Shown: positions 51,357 through 61,447, counted from the first letter of the stretch. The stretch is 64,000 nt of DNA from Sphingomonas sp. Leaf357 (GCF_001423845.1 NZ_LMPM01000002.1:62001-126000), one strand, 5' to 3'. Notes: a model not told the origin generated them from the sequence alone. Numbers and translations: made by a program.

Positions 51357-52489
51357 CCCCGCGCACGCTCGCCCCGCTCTGGCTCGCCACGCCCAGCCGC
51401 TTCGCCGGGCTCAAGCCGGCGCGCGCGCGCTGGGCGCTGGCGCTGCTCGCGGTGCTGCTCGCCGCCAGCCTCACCGCGCTCGCTACGCCCGGCCCGCCGC
51501 CGGTCAGCCACGACAGCAGTGTCAGCGCGGAGGATCGGCGCGCCGACGATCAGGCCGATGTCGTGCTCTACGAATCGATCGTCGCGGGGCTGCGCGCCGG
51601 CGGCAATTACTACGCTGTCACCGCCGCTGCGCTGCGTGCCGGGGATTACCCGCTCAAGCCCTTCGTCACCTTCCGCCTGCCGACGCTCGCCATGCTGCAG
51701 GCGAACCTGCCGCAACCCGCGACGGTCGCGATGCTCTACATCCTCGCCGCCGCGGTGATGCTCGCCTGGTTCGTCCGCCTGCGCGGCGCGTTCGCCCGCC
51801 CGCCGCCACGCGCCATCGCGCTGATCCTGCTCGCGGGCGGCATGGTGGCGTTCGTGCAGGCCGATCTGGCCGGCTTCCACGAGGTCTGGGCCGGCCTGCT
51901 CGTCGCCTTGTCGCTCGCGCTGCGCAAGCCCGGCCGCTGGGTCGAGGCGGTCGCCTTCGGCATGATCGCGATGCTGGTCCGCGAAACCGCCGCCCTGTAC
52001 GTCGGCATCATGGCGGTCATGGCCCTGGCCGAGGGCCGCCGTCGCGAGGCCTATGCCTGGGCCGGCGCGGCGGCGCTGTTCGCGGTCGTCGTCATCCTCC
52101 ACGCCCGCGCCGTCGGGCAGGTCGTCCGCCCGCTCGATCCCACCTCGCCCGGCTGGGCGGGCATGCTCGGCTTCGGTTTCTTCGTGAAGACGATGGGCCT
52201 GTCCACCGCGCTCAATCTCGCGCCCGGCTGGCTCGCCGCCCTGCTCGTCGCGCTCGCCCTGTTCGGCTGGTCCGCGTGGAACGACGCGCTGGCGCTGCGC
52301 GCGCTCGCGATCTTCTCAGGCTATGCGGTCCTGCTCGGCCTGTTCGGGCGGCCCGATACCTTCTATTGGGGCCTGATGATCGCGCCCACGATCCTGATCG
52401 GCCTGGCCTTCGTGCCCGATGGCCTGCGCGACCTGATCGCCGCCGCGCGCGACCGTCGCAAGATCACCGTGACGAGGCTGACGCGATGA
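51353..52489 (+). CDS. Polytopic membrane protein of unknown function
   Basis: The 378-residue protein has about nine hydrophobic segments, the first following a basic N-terminus (ARWALALLAVLLAASLTALA). The segment after it has SVSAEDRRADDQADVVLYESIVAGLRAGGNYY, which resembles the extracytoplasmic loop of some polytopic glycosyltransferase-like (GT-C-like) proteins; that is only a resemblance. No catalytic Asp motif could be fixed. Its ATG overlaps the previous stop, and coaC starts 13 bases after it. Confidence 0.7.
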   Translation: MTPRTLAPLWLATPSRFAGLKPARARWALALLAVLLAASLTALATPGPPPVSHDSSVSAEDRRADDQADVVLYESIVAGLRAGGNYYAVTAAALRAGDYPLKPFVTFRLPTLAMLQANLPQPATVAMLYILAAAVMLAWFVRLRGAFARPPPRAIALILLAGGMVAFVQADLAGFHEVWAGLLVALSLALRKPGRWVEAVAFGMIAMLVRETAALYVGIMAVMALAEGRRREAYAWAGAAALFAVVVILHARAVGQVVRPLDPTSPGWAGMLGFGFFVKTMGLSTALNLAPGWLAALLVALALFGWSAWNDALALRALAIFSGYAVLLGLFGRPDTFYWGLMIAPTILIGLAFVPDGLRDLIAAARDRRKITVTRLTR

Positions 52490-52502
52490 AGATCCTTCTG
52501 CC

Positions 52503-53036
52503 ATGAAGATCTTGCTGATCGTCGCCGGCGGCATCGCGGCCTACAAGGCCTGCGAACTGATCCGCCTGTGCCGCAAGGCCGGGATCGAGGTAAAATGCGT
52601 CCTCACCGCCGGCGGCGCGCATTTCGTCACGCCGATGACGCTCGCGGCCCTGTCCGAAAATCAGGTCTACACCACGCTCTGGGATCTGAAGGACGAGGCC
52701 GAGATGGGCCATATCCAGCTCAGCCGCGAAGCCGATCTGGTCGTCGTCGCCCCCGCCACCGCCGATCTGATGGCCAAGATGGCCGCCGGCATCGCCGACG
52801 ATCTCGCCACCACCCTGCTGCTCGCGACCGACAAGCCGGTCCTCGCCGCCCCCGCGATGAACGTGCGCATGTGGCAGCACGCCGCCACCGTCCGCAACGT
52901 CGCCACGCTGCGCGGCGACGGCGTGACCGTGCTGGAGCCGGACGAAGGCGCGATGGCGTGCGGCGAATACGGCCCCGGCCGCCTGCCCGAACCGGCGGCG
53001 ATCCTCGCGGCGATACAGGTGGCGTTGAAGCGGTGA
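52503..53036 (+). CDS. coaC: Phosphopantothenoylcysteine decarboxylase (CoaC domain as a separate protein)
   Basis: The 177-residue flavoprotein has the CoaC domain: GGIAAYKACELIRLCRKAG, a catalytic His in MGHIQLSREADLVVVAPATADLMAKMA, and PAMNVRMW. It decarboxylates phosphopantothenoylcysteine in coenzyme A synthesis. In most bacteria it is fused to CoaB; here it ends at a TGA right at the domain boundary. CoaB is in another frame 130 bases downstream, behind a palindromic repeat. Confidence 0.95.
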   Translation: MKILLIVAGGIAAYKACELIRLCRKAGIEVKCVLTAGGAHFVTPMTLAALSENQVYTTLWDLKDEAEMGHIQLSREADLVVVAPATADLMAKMAAGIADDLATTLLLATDKPVLAAPAMNVRMWQHAATVRNVATLRGDGVTVLEPDEGAMACGEYGPGRLPEPAAILAAIQVALKR

Positions 53037-53053
53037 TCGGTCTGACGAGAATC

Positions 53054-53159
53054 CTCCCCTCCCTGGAAGGGAGGGGTTGGGGGTGGGTCGCTCTCGATGA
53101 CCTGCTGCGCCAGGCCCCATACCCACCCACCCCCGCCCCCTCCCTTCCAGGGAGGGGAG
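53054..53159. repeat. 23-bp perfect inverted repeat splitting coaC and coaB
   Basis: CTCCCCTCCCTGGAAGGGAG... at 53054-53076 and its exact reverse complement at 53137-53159. The right arm ends GGGAGGGGAG, eight bases before the coaB start, so the repeat supplies the ribosome binding site. Confidence 0.9.
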
Positions 53160-53166
53160 CCGACAC

Positions 53167-53799
53167 GTGCTGACCGGCCTTCACATCCTCGTCACCGCCG
53201 GCCCGACGCACGAGCCGATCGATCCGGTGCGCTATCTCGCCAATCGCTCCTCCGGCCGTCAGGGCTTCGCCATCGCGGCCGCGCTCGCCGAACTCGGCGC
53301 TCGGGTCACGCTGATCGCCGGACCGGTCACACTCGATACGCCACCCGGCGTCACGCGTATCGATGTCGAGACCGCGCTGCAGATGGCGGCGGCGGTCGAG
53401 GCCGCGCTCCCCGCCGACGCCGCCGTGATGGTCGCCGCCGTCGCCGACTGGCGAGTCGAGGGCTCGGGCCAGAAGATCAAGAAATCCGGCGCGCCCCCCG
53501 TCCTGCACTTGGTCGAGAATCCCGACATCCTCGCCGGCCTCGCGCGCAGCCTGCATCGCCCGAAGCTGCTGATCGGGTTCGCGGCGGAGACCGAAAAGGT
53601 CATCGAACACGCCACCGCCAAGCGCACGCGCAAGAATGTCGACTGGATCGTCGCCAACGACGTATCGGGCGACGTGATGGGCGGCAGCGCCAACACCGTC
53701 CACATCGTCACCGCGGCCGGCGTCGAAAGCTGGGAAAGACTGCCCAAGGACGATGTCGCCGCCCGCCTCGCCGATCGCATCGCCCAGACGCTCGTCTGA
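53167..53799 (+). CDS. coaB: Phosphopantothenate--cysteine ligase (CoaB domain as a separate protein)
   Basis: The 210-residue protein begins at a GTG ([22 protein letters not shown]) and contains the CoaB signature set: [29 protein letters not shown] and IVANDVSG. It joins cysteine to phosphopantothenate with CTP. The glutaminase gene follows eight bases later. Confidence 0.95.
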   Translation: MLTGLHILVTAGPTHEPIDPVRYLANRSSGRQGFAIAAALAELGARVTLIAGPVTLDTPPGVTRIDVETALQMAAAVEAALPADAAVMVAAVADWRVEGSGQKIKKSGAPPVLHLVENPDILAGLARSLHRPKLLIGFAAETEKVIEHATAKRTRKNVDWIVANDVSGDVMGGSANTVHIVTAAGVESWERLPKDDVAARLADRIAQTLV

Positions 53800-53806
53800 C
53801 CGGATC

Positions 53807-54745
53807 ATGCCCGATCTGGACGCCATCATCGCCGACATCGCCGCCGAAATCGCCGACGCGCCCGATCGCGGCACGGTCGCCGGCTATATCCCGCCGCTCG
53901 CCGCGATCGATCCCGCGCGCTTCGGCATGGCGGTGATCACCGCCGACGGGACCTGCCACGAGGCAGGCGATGCCGACGCCCCGTTCTCGATCCAGAGCGT
54001 CGCCAAGGTGTTCGGGCTGACGATGGCGCTGGGCCAGCATGGCGAGGCGCTATGGCGGCGCGTCGGGCGCGAACCCTCGGGCACAGCGTTCAACTCGATC
54101 GTCCAGCTCGAATCCGAACACGGCATCCCGCGCAATCCGTTCATCAATGCCGGCGCGATCGTCGTGGCGGACCTGCTGCTCGGTCATGGCCGCCCGGCCG
54201 AGGTGCTGGGCGAACTTCTCCGCTTCGTCCGCGCACTGGCCGGCGACGATGCGATCTTCATCGACGAAACCGTGGCAGAAGCCGAACGCGCGACCGGATA
54301 CCGCAACATCGCGCTCGGCAATTACATGCGGTCATTCGGCAATATCGACAACGACGTGGATCGCGTGCTCGGCGTCTATTTCCACCAATGCGCGATCGCA
54401 ATGACGTGCCGGCAACTGGCGCAGGCCGGCGCGTTCCTGATGCATGGCGGTCGCAACCCGATGACCGGGCGCAGCATCGTCTCGCGGCAGCGCGCACGGC
54501 GCATCAACGCGCTGATGATGACCTGCGGCCATTATGACGGATCGGGCGAATTCGCCTTCCGCGTCGGCCTGCCGGGCAAATCCGGCGTCGGCGGCGGCAT
54601 CCTCGCGATCGTGCCGGGCAAGGCGAGCATCGCGGTCTGGTCGCCCGGCCTCAACGATCGCGGCAATTCGCAACTCGGCACGCTCGCGCTCGAACGGCTG
54701 GTACAGCGCACCGGCTGGTCGGTGTTCGACCCGCCGGAGGGTTAG
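53807..54745 (+). CDS. glsA: Glutaminase
   Basis: The 312-residue enzyme hydrolyses glutamine to glutamate and ammonia. It has the S-x-x-K catalytic pair in [31 protein letters not shown] and the [16 protein letters not shown] segment of the serine-dependent beta-lactamase-like fold. The ATG at 53807 is the family start. It follows coaB closely and may be co-transcribed. Confidence 0.93.
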   Translation: MPDLDAIIADIAAEIADAPDRGTVAGYIPPLAAIDPARFGMAVITADGTCHEAGDADAPFSIQSVAKVFGLTMALGQHGEALWRRVGREPSGTAFNSIVQLESEHGIPRNPFINAGAIVVADLLLGHGRPAEVLGELLRFVRALAGDDAIFIDETVAEAERATGYRNIALGNYMRSFGNIDNDVDRVLGVYFHQCAIAMTCRQLAQAGAFLMHGGRNPMTGRSIVSRQRARRINALMMTCGHYDGSGEFAFRVGLPGKSGVGGGILAIVPGKASIAVWSPGLNDRGNSQLGTLALERLVQRTGWSVFDPPEG

Positions 54746-54773
54746 TTGGGAACGTGACGCGCCTTGCCGTATC

Positions 54774-54856
54774 GTCTCCCCGGGCTTGACCCGGGGCCCA
54801 GCTTCTTTCGACGGTCAAGGGTGCAGCGGGACCCCGGCTCAAGGCCGGGGTGACGG
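54774..54856. repeat. Paired palindromes between glsA and the bacteriophytochrome gene
   Basis: CCCCGGGCTTGACCCGGGG and CCCCGGCTCAAGGCCGGGGTG are two related hairpins in the gap between convergent genes. Confidence 0.75.
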
Positions 54857-54877
54857 AAGGGTGGCTCGTTCCGCCCC

Positions 54878-57448
54878 CTACGCCTCCGCCTCCACCGGCA
54901 GCAACTCCGCCATGGCCCGCGCGATATTCTCCAGCGTGTAGGGCTTCTGCACGACGATGCGGTTCTGGTGTTCCGCCGGCAGCTGCGCCTGTTCGCCATA
55001 TCCGGTGGCGAAGACGAACGGCACCTGCAATTCCAGCAACCGGTCGGCGATCGGGAAGCTGTTGCGGTCGCCCAGGTTGATGTCCAGCATCGCCACGCTC
55101 GGCCGGGCCGTCTCGATCAGTTCCAGCGCGGCGTCCACGGTCGCCGCGGTGGAGATCGTGGCCGCCCCCAGCCGGCCGACGATATCCTCGGCATCCAGCG
55201 CGATGATCAAACTGTCCTCGACCACCAGCACGTCGTATCCGGCGAGCAGGCTCGGCGGCGGCGATTGCGGATGGCCGAGCGCCGGCCGCGCGAACTTGAT
55301 CGCCGGCCCGGCAAAGCTCTTCGGTTCGGACACGTGCCGCGCCGGGATGCGGAAACTCGCCTCCACGCCGTTCCCGGCATACTCCACCTTGGCCGTCCCG
55401 CCGAGGTCGTACGGCACGGAGCGGTGGATGATCGTGGTGCCGAAGCCCTTGCGCGTCGGCTTCCTGACCATCGGGCCACCGGTCTCGCGCCATTCGATCA
55501 GCAGGTCGCCCGCGTCGTTCCGCGTCCAGCTCAGGTCCACGCGCCCTTCGGGCACCGACAGGCTGCCATATTTGGTCGAATTGGTGACCAGTTCGTGGAT
55601 CACCAATGCCATGGTCGAATAAGCCTGCGGGTTGAGCAGGATCGGCGCACCGCGCGACGCGACGCGCTCCCTCTCGGTGACGAACGCGGCCGCCTCGGCG
55701 TCGATCAGCGCCTGCATCGGTGCCGGGCCCCAATGGTCGTCGGTGATCTGGTTGTGCGCCCGCGCCAGGGCGTGGACGCGGCCGTCGATCACCTTTACGA
55801 ATTCCTTCACCGCCTCTTCGCTCGGCTGCGACTGGCGGATCAGGCCGCGGATCACGCCCAGGATATTGCGTACGCGGTGGTTCAGTTCGGCGATCAGCAA
55901 TTCCTGCCGTGCGCCGGCCTGTTGCCGCTCGGCCGAGGCTTCGTCCGCCAGGCGCAGCACCACCTCGATCAGCGTCGCCCGCAGCGTCTCCGCGACGCGC
56001 ACCTCGGAGGGCGTGAAGGGCTGCGATTTGCCCTGCACCAATTCCTTCCATTCGGCGAAGCTTTCGCGCGGCGACAGACGCGGGCCGTTCGGGCCATAGT
56101 CCACCGGCTTGTGCGGGTCGCCCGCCCAGCGCACCGATCGCACCAGTTCCGACCGGAACAGCACGACATAATCGCGCGGGGATCGCGAGATCGGGATGGC
56201 GAGCATCCCCGCCGCTTCGGACGCGAAGCTCTCCGCGCCCTGCACGATACCGGCGATATTGTCGGTGGCGTACACCTTGCCCGCCGCCGTGCTGTTCAGT
56301 GCGCGCACGATCTTGCGGAAATCCTCCAGCGGCGGCGTCACGCCCGAAAAGGCGTAATTGCCCGCGATCCACACGCCGACGCCGTCCGCCGGGATCGCAT
56401 GCGTCAGGATGTCGCCCAGCCAGTCCGGGTCCTTCAGCAGCGTCTCGTCGGACGCCACCGCGCCGAGCAGCTGGTCGGAAATGTCGCGCGCGCGCCGTTC
56501 GTATTCCACCGTCTGCTGCCGCTCGCGGCTTTCCAGGCGCATCGCGAACATCTGCGCGAACAGCTCCGCCACCGATCGCCGCTCGAACGTCGGGCAGCGC
56601 GGCGCATAATGGTGGCACGCGAACAGCCCCCACAATTTGCCCTCGACGATGATCGAGATCGACAGGCTCGCTTGGACGCCCATGTTCTTCAAATATTCGA
56701 TATGAATGGGCGAAACCGCGCGCAGCACGGAAAGCGACAGGTCCAGCGGCGCGCCGGTCGCGTCGCGCGGCGGCACGATTTGTACAGGAACGGCGTTCAC
56801 GTCGGTGATAATGCGCAATAAATTGCGCCGATACAGCTCGCGCGCTTGGACCGGTATGTCACTCGCCGGGTAACGCAGCCCCAAAAACGCCCCAATCCCC
56901 CCCCGCACCGCCTCGGCTACGACCTCGCCCGATTGGTCGGCAGCGAAGCGATAGACCATCACCCGATCGAACCCGATCAAAGCGCGCACCTGTCGTGCAC
57001 CTTCCTTGAAGAACGTCGCCATGTCGTCGCATTGATCGAGCCGGGTGATCATCGATCGCACCATGCCGCTCGCGTCGCCATGTTCGCCCGACGCCGGCTC
57101 GCATTCGATCACGATAGTGCCGTTCGAGAAATGAAGCGCCACATCGAAACGATGCCCGCTGCCGAGCAGATCGCAGTCGAACAGGCGCTCGATCGCGTCC
57201 GGCCCACGTAGCATCGCAGCGCGATTGCGAAGATCGTGGATCACGTTCGACGGCAAAACATCCGAAATGGGTTGGCCGATCACCTCTTGCGGCGTGCGAC
57301 CGATAAAGTCAGCGAGATTGGCCGAGGCACGCGCCACCAGCCAGTCGGCGGTGAGTGCGAGCAGGAAGCCGATCGGCTGGATCGCGCCGAGGATGTGGAT
57401 CGGTTCGCGATCGCAGTTGGTCAGATCGACCGTAGTTTTGTCGCTCAA
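54878..57448 (-). CDS. Bacteriophytochrome with HWE histidine kinase and receiver domain
   Basis: The 856-residue photosensor has PAS (about 10-120), GAF (140-300), PHY (310-490), an HWE-type kinase with the H box AELNHRVRNILG (about 560-720), and a C-terminal receiver (about 740-850, with VVEDS and MLDINLG). Cys12 in NCDREPIHI is the expected biliverdin thioether site; DIPVQAREL and the PHY-tongue PRLSPRESF are present. The usual I-Q-P-H-G reads IQPIG here. The TTG at 57448 is chosen as start (GAAGG upstream); a GTG at 57484 overlaps the heme oxygenase. It is red/far-red responsive by family, and the output is a phosphorelay. Confidence 0.92.
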   Translation of the reverse strand: MSDKTTVDLTNCDREPIHILGAIQPIGFLLALTADWLVARASANLADFIGRTPQEVIGQPISDVLPSNVIHDLRNRAAMLRGPDAIERLFDCDLLGSGHRFDVALHFSNGTIVIECEPASGEHGDASGMVRSMITRLDQCDDMATFFKEGARQVRALIGFDRVMVYRFAADQSGEVVAEAVRGGIGAFLGLRYPASDIPVQARELYRRNLLRIITDVNAVPVQIVPPRDATGAPLDLSLSVLRAVSPIHIEYLKNMGVQASLSISIIVEGKLWGLFACHHYAPRCPTFERRSVAELFAQMFAMRLESRERQQTVEYERRARDISDQLLGAVASDETLLKDPDWLGDILTHAIPADGVGVWIAGNYAFSGVTPPLEDFRKIVRALNSTAAGKVYATDNIAGIVQGAESFASEAAGMLAIPISRSPRDYVVLFRSELVRSVRWAGDPHKPVDYGPNGPRLSPRESFAEWKELVQGKSQPFTPSEVRVAETLRATLIEVVLRLADEASAERQQAGARQELLIAELNHRVRNILGVIRGLIRQSQPSEEAVKEFVKVIDGRVHALARAHNQITDDHWGPAPMQALIDAEAAAFVTERERVASRGAPILLNPQAYSTMALVIHELVTNSTKYGSLSVPEGRVDLSWTRNDAGDLLIEWRETGGPMVRKPTRKGFGTTIIHRSVPYDLGGTAKVEYAGNGVEASFRIPARHVSEPKSFAGPAIKFARPALGHPQSPPPSLLAGYDVLVVEDSLIIALDAEDIVGRLGAATISTAATVDAALELIETARPSVAMLDINLGDRNSFPIADRLLELQVPFVFATGYGEQAQLPAEHQNRIVVQKPYTLENIARAMAELLPVEAEA

Positions 57449-57450
57449 GA

Positions 57451-57990
57451 TTACGCTACCTTCATACTCGCTTGTCCGGCGCACTCGAACAGTTCGAATA
57501 CGGTTCGCGCCGCTACCACCGCTTCTCCGATCTCCTCATCGGATCGGAGCCGCCCGTCGATCAACTGCATCAGGAATCGCCACGCCCCCGGCACGGATGC
57601 ACCGAGAAAGCTTCGCGGCAGTTCGGTCGGCACGGATCGCACCAGCATCGCCCCCCCGAGGCGCGATCCTTCCAGAACATAGATCGCGCCAAGCACCGCC
57701 GGTGCAGTTTCGAACCGCGGTTCGATGCCAAACGCAGGTGCGGGAAATCCGATCCCTACCAAGTCCTGCTCCAGCAAAGCGGCCCGCCGCCGCGCCGGCC
57801 AATCGGGCACGATCCGCTCGGCCCGGGCACGGTCCAGCGCGGCCTCGCACGGCACATGCGCAGCCGCCTGTGTTGCCAAAAACGCGCCATAGCCTTGCCG
57901 GGTCGAGAGCTCGAAGGTGGAATAGATCGCGTCGACGCGGTCGTGGCAGTCGCGCGTCTCGCGCCGCAAGGCCTCGCGCGCGCCGCTCAT
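57451..57990 (-). CDS. Bacterial heme oxygenase
   Basis: The 179-residue protein begins MSGAREALRRETRDCHDRVDA, with the probable heme-ligating His16, and has GAIYVLEGSRLGGAMLVR over the heme distal side. It cleaves heme to biliverdin, the chromophore of the phytochrome encoded next. Its start overlaps the hybrid kinase stop (ATGA), and its stop is two bases from the phytochrome TTG, so the three form one operon. Confidence 0.9.
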   Translation of the reverse strand: MSGAREALRRETRDCHDRVDAIYSTFELSTRQGYGAFLATQAAAHVPCEAALDRARAERIVPDWPARRRAALLEQDLVGIGFPAPAFGIEPRFETAPAVLGAIYVLEGSRLGGAMLVRSVPTELPRSFLGASVPGAWRFLMQLIDGRLRSDEEIGEAVVAARTVFELFECAGQASMKVA

Positions 57991-59633
57991 GCGTGGAGCA
58001 GATTGTCGACGCGCCGCGCCAGTTCGTCGATCGCGAACGGTTTGGTCAGCACCTCCATGCCGCGCTTGATATGGCCATGGTTGAGCACGGCATTCTCGGC
58101 ATAGCCGGTGACGAACAGAACGCGCAGATCGCTGCGCAGCGCCCGCGCCGCATCGGCGACCTCGCGTCCGTTCATTCCACCCGGCAGACCGACATCCGTA
58201 ATGAGCAGGTCGATCCGCGCGCCGCTCTGCAGGATCTTCAGCCCCGCCGGGCCGTCCCCCGCCTCGACGCAATGATAGCCGAGATCGCTGAGCGCATCGA
58301 CGATCAGCATGCGAACGGTCGGCTCGTCGTCGATCACCAGCACCGCCTCGCCCTGCGCCGTCTCGATCGCGGCATCGTTCGGCCCCGCCGCATCCTCCTC
58401 CTGCTCGCCATCGTGCCGCGGCAGGTAGATGCACACCATCGTGCCTTCGCCCAATTCCGAATAGATCCGCACATGGCCATGGCTCTGTCGCGCGAAGCCG
58501 TACACCATCGACAGGCCCAGACCGGTGCCCTGGCCGATCGGCTTGGTGGTGAAGAAGGGCTCGAACACCCGCTCAAGCGTCGCCTTGTCGATGCCGCACC
58601 CGGTGTCGCTGACGCAGATCGTGACGTACTGGCCGGGTTCCAACGCACGATCCTTGCCGCCCTTGCGGTCGATCCACTTGTTGCCGGTCTCGATCGTGAT
58701 CCGGCCGCCGCCCGGCATCGCATCCCGCGCATTGATGCACAGGTTCAGGATCGCATTCTCGAGTTGGTTGGCATCGACCGAGGTCGCCCACAGCCCCGCA
58801 GCGGCGACCGTTTCGACCTCGATTTCCGGACCGACCGTGCGGCGGACGAGATCGACCAGATCGGTCATCAGTTGGTTGATGATCACGGGCTTGGGCGACA
58901 AGGTCTGCCGCCGCGAGAAAGCGAGCAAACGGTGCGTCAGCGCCGCCGCCCGCCGAGCCGCGCCTTGCCCCGCCGAGATGTAGCGCTCGACATCCACCGC
59001 CCGCCCCTGCGCCACGCGCAGTCCGATCATCTCAAACGCGCCCGATATCCCGGCCAGCAGGTTGTTGAAATCGTGGGCCAACCCTCCTGTGAGTTGCCCC
59101 ACCGCCTCCATCTTCTGCGCCTGACGCAGCGATTCCTCGGCCACCTCGCGTTCCGCCAGCGCGTCGGCGACGCGGGTTTCCAGCTCGGCATTCAGTTTCT
59201 TCAACGCCTTCTCGGCGACGACCCGGTCGGTGACGTCCTTGAACAGCACGGCGACCTGTCGGTCCTCCAGCGATCCGACGCGAAACGACGAAACCTGAAG
59301 ATGCCGTCCGGTGGCGACGAGTTCACGTTCGAAGCGGATCGGCTTGCCGGTCTGCAGCACGCTACCGTACAGTTCGACCCACCCATCCGCCTCGTCCGGC
59401 ACCATCTCACGCAAGGTCTGGCCCACGACGTTCTCGATGCCGGCATTGGTCGCATAGGCGGCATTGGCCTCGACATGGACATAGTCGCTCAAGGGGCCGT
59501 GCGGACCATCGAAGAACTCGATAATGCAAAAGCCTTCGTCCATAGTGTCGAACAAGGTGCGATACCGCTCCGCCGCAAGATGGGCGACACCCACCGGATG
59601 TGCGGATCGGTTGGCCGGATCTTCAGAGGACAT
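57987..59633 (-). CDS. Hybrid sensor histidine kinase with PAS and receiver domains
   Basis: The 548-residue protein has an N-terminal PAS domain (about 20-140), a coiled coil, HisKA with His187 in LTGGLAHDFNNLL, HATPase (NLCINARDAM, DTGCGIDKATLERVFEPFFTTK, GTGLGLSMVYG) and a C-terminal receiver (VLVIDDEPTV and LLITDVGLPG). There is no membrane segment, so it is cytosolic. It is the first gene of the heme oxygenase-phytochrome operon and could act with or downstream of the phytochrome. Confidence 0.92.
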   Translation of the reverse strand: MSSEDPANRSAHPVGVAHLAAERYRTLFDTMDEGFCIIEFFDGPHGPLSDYVHVEANAAYATNAGIENVVGQTLREMVPDEADGWVELYGSVLQTGKPIRFERELVATGRHLQVSSFRVGSLEDRQVAVLFKDVTDRVVAEKALKKLNAELETRVADALAEREVAEESLRQAQKMEAVGQLTGGLAHDFNNLLAGISGAFEMIGLRVAQGRAVDVERYISAGQGAARRAAALTHRLLAFSRRQTLSPKPVIINQLMTDLVDLVRRTVGPEIEVETVAAAGLWATSVDANQLENAILNLCINARDAMPGGGRITIETGNKWIDRKGGKDRALEPGQYVTICVSDTGCGIDKATLERVFEPFFTTKPIGQGTGLGLSMVYGFARQSHGHVRIYSELGEGTMVCIYLPRHDGEQEEDAAGPNDAAIETAQGEAVLVIDDEPTVRMLIVDALSDLGYHCVEAGDGPAGLKILQSGARIDLLITDVGLPGGMNGREVADAARALRSDLRVLFVTGYAENAVLNHGHIKRGMEVLTKPFAIDELARRVDNLLHA

Positions 59634-59990
59634 GACGGCGGATTAGCAGCGCAATTCGCGTGCGGCATCCTTTTTGTGCGAGGCTTTCAGGATCATGAAG
59701 TCGGCATTGTCCCAACTGCGTATGTCACAACGCTCGTACGGGCGGACTACCCGCACCTGACATGGTGCACGCCCGCGATGTTTGATGGGCAGGCCATTGT
59801 CCGGCCGAAGGTCCACTAACTGAATTTATCGCCATCTACAGGTTTTGCCCGCAAAACACTGAGCCGCCATGCTTTACCGCATCCGGATCATGCCGGTACG
59901 CGCGATCAACCGCCTTTCGGGCAGGACGAGATGCGTCCAACGGCGATTTCGTGCGTTGCGGCGATCTAATCTCAATCAGGAATCGCATCC
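59634..59990. other. 357-bp gene-free region between divergent genes
   Basis: No gene is supported. It must hold the promoters of the hybrid kinase operon (minus) and of the exported-protein gene (plus). I looked for an EcfG-type GGAAC/CGTT promoter before the kinase gene and did not find a convincing one. Confidence 0.5.
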
Positions 59991-60446
59991 ATGATCTTGA
60001 AAAAATCCGTGCTCGCGGTGGTCGCACTCGGCCTGTCGGTGACCGCTCAGGCCCAGGACAAGAAGAATACCGGCCAGGTGGCCGGCGATATTGCGAGCCA
60101 GCCGGCGCGCGATGTCGGCATCGCCAAGACGAAGATTCCACCGGTGCTGAAGTCGGCTGCTGCGGCGCCTTACGCCCAGCTCAAATCCTGCACGCAGATA
60201 AACAGCGCAATCCGCGAGTTGACCAGCGCGCTCGGCCCAGATCTCGATTCGGGCAGCAATGCTCCTCGCGCAGGCATCGCCGAAGTGGGCGGCCGCGCCG
60301 TGGTCAATTCGCTGATCCCGTTCCGCGGGGTTGTACGCGAAGTGTCCGGTGCCGCTCCAGCACAGCGGCGCCTGGATGCAGCGATCAGCGCGGGATATGC
60401 GCGGCGCGGTTTCCTGCGCGGCCTGAAGATCGCCAAGCGCTGCTAG
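59991..60446 (+). CDS. Exported protein of unknown function
   Basis: The 151-residue product has a clean signal peptide ([22 protein letters not shown]). The mature part is helical/coil with [25 protein letters not shown] and [25 protein letters not shown], and ends with a single cysteine. It resembles small hypothetical exported proteins in sphingomonads. It ends tail-to-tail with thiSG, overlapping by four bases. Confidence 0.75.
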   Translation: MILKKSVLAVVALGLSVTAQAQDKKNTGQVAGDIASQPARDVGIAKTKIPPVLKSAAAAPYAQLKSCTQINSAIRELTSALGPDLDSGSNAPRAGIAEVGGRAVVNSLIPFRGVVREVSGAAPAQRRLDAAISAGYARRGFLRGLKIAKRC

Positions 60447-61447
60447 ATCAATCCGCTGAGCGGGCTGGAAGGGTCGGCGTACATTCGCTTGCCCATCCGA
60501 CCCGCCAAATACGCCATGCGCCCGCTCTCGACGCCGGCCTTCATCGCCGCCGCCATCAGGATCGGATCCTTGGCCTCGGCGATCGCGGTATTCATCAGCA
60601 CGCCATCGCAACCTAACTCCATCGCCGCCGCCGCATCCGAGGCAGTGCCGACGCCGGCATCGACCAGTACGGGCACGCCTGCGCCCTCCACGATCAGGCG
60701 GATCGTGACCTTGTTCTGGATGCCGAGGCCCGAACCGATCGGCGCGCCGAGCGGCATGATCGCAACCGCGCCGACATTTTCCAGCCGCTTCGCCGCGATC
60801 GGGTCGTCCACGCAATAGACCATCGGCTTGAAGCCTTCGTTCGACAGGATCTCGCAAGCGCGCAACGTTTCGACCATATCGGGATACAGCGTCTTCGCCT
60901 CGCCCAGCACCTCCAGCTTGACCAGATCCCAGCCGCCCGCCTCTCGCGCCAGACGGAGCGTGCGGATCGCGGATTCGGCATCGAAGCATCCGGCGGTGTT
61001 GGGGAGATACGTGATCTTCTTCGGATCGATGAAGTCCGTCAGCATCGGCGCGTTGCGATCGCTGACATTCACGCGGCGCACGGCAACGGTCACGATCTCG
61101 GCACCCGAAGCCTCCACCGCCGCCGCGTTCTGCGCGAAATCCTTATACTTACCAGTGCCGACGATCAGCCGGGACGTGAACGTCTTGTCCGCGACGGTCC
61201 AAGTATCGGTCCTGACCGGCGTGACGTGATCGCCGCCTCCTACAAAGTGAACGATTTCCAGTTCGTCGCCATCCTCGACCATCACGTCGGCCAGCGTCGA
61301 CCGCGGCACGATCTCCAGATTGCGCTCGACCGCGACTTTCTCGGGCACCAGTCCGAGATCCGCGGCAAGTTGCGCGATGGTCAGGCCGGCAGCGATACGG
61401 CGATGTTCGCCATTGACGCGGATCGAGACGGTATGATCGGAATGCAT
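60443..61447 (-). CDS. thiSG: ThiS-ThiG fusion (sulfur carrier + thiazole synthase)
   Basis: The 334-residue protein joins a ThiS sulfur carrier (about residues 1-70, [21 protein letters not shown], ending VGGGDH) to ThiG thiazole synthase (from about [21 protein letters not shown]). ThiG has the imine-forming Lys in [22 protein letters not shown] and [13 protein letters not shown]. It makes the thiazole phosphate of thiamin. The ThiS Gly-Gly that would carry the thiocarboxylate is internal, so either cleavage or another mechanism is needed; such fusions are known in alphaproteobacteria. The start is the ATG at 61447. Confidence 0.93.
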   Translation of the reverse strand: MHSDHTVSIRVNGEHRRIAAGLTIAQLAADLGLVPEKVAVERNLEIVPRSTLADVMVEDGDELEIVHFVGGGDHVTPVRTDTWTVADKTFTSRLIVGTGKYKDFAQNAAAVEASGAEIVTVAVRRVNVSDRNAPMLTDFIDPKKITYLPNTAGCFDAESAIRTLRLAREAGGWDLVKLEVLGEAKTLYPDMVETLRACEILSNEGFKPMVYCVDDPIAAKRLENVGAVAIMPLGAPIGSGLGIQNKVTIRLIVEGAGVPVLVDAGVGTASDAAAAMELGCDGVLMNTAIAEAKDPILMAAAMKAGVESGRMAYLAGRMGKRMYADPSSPLSGLI

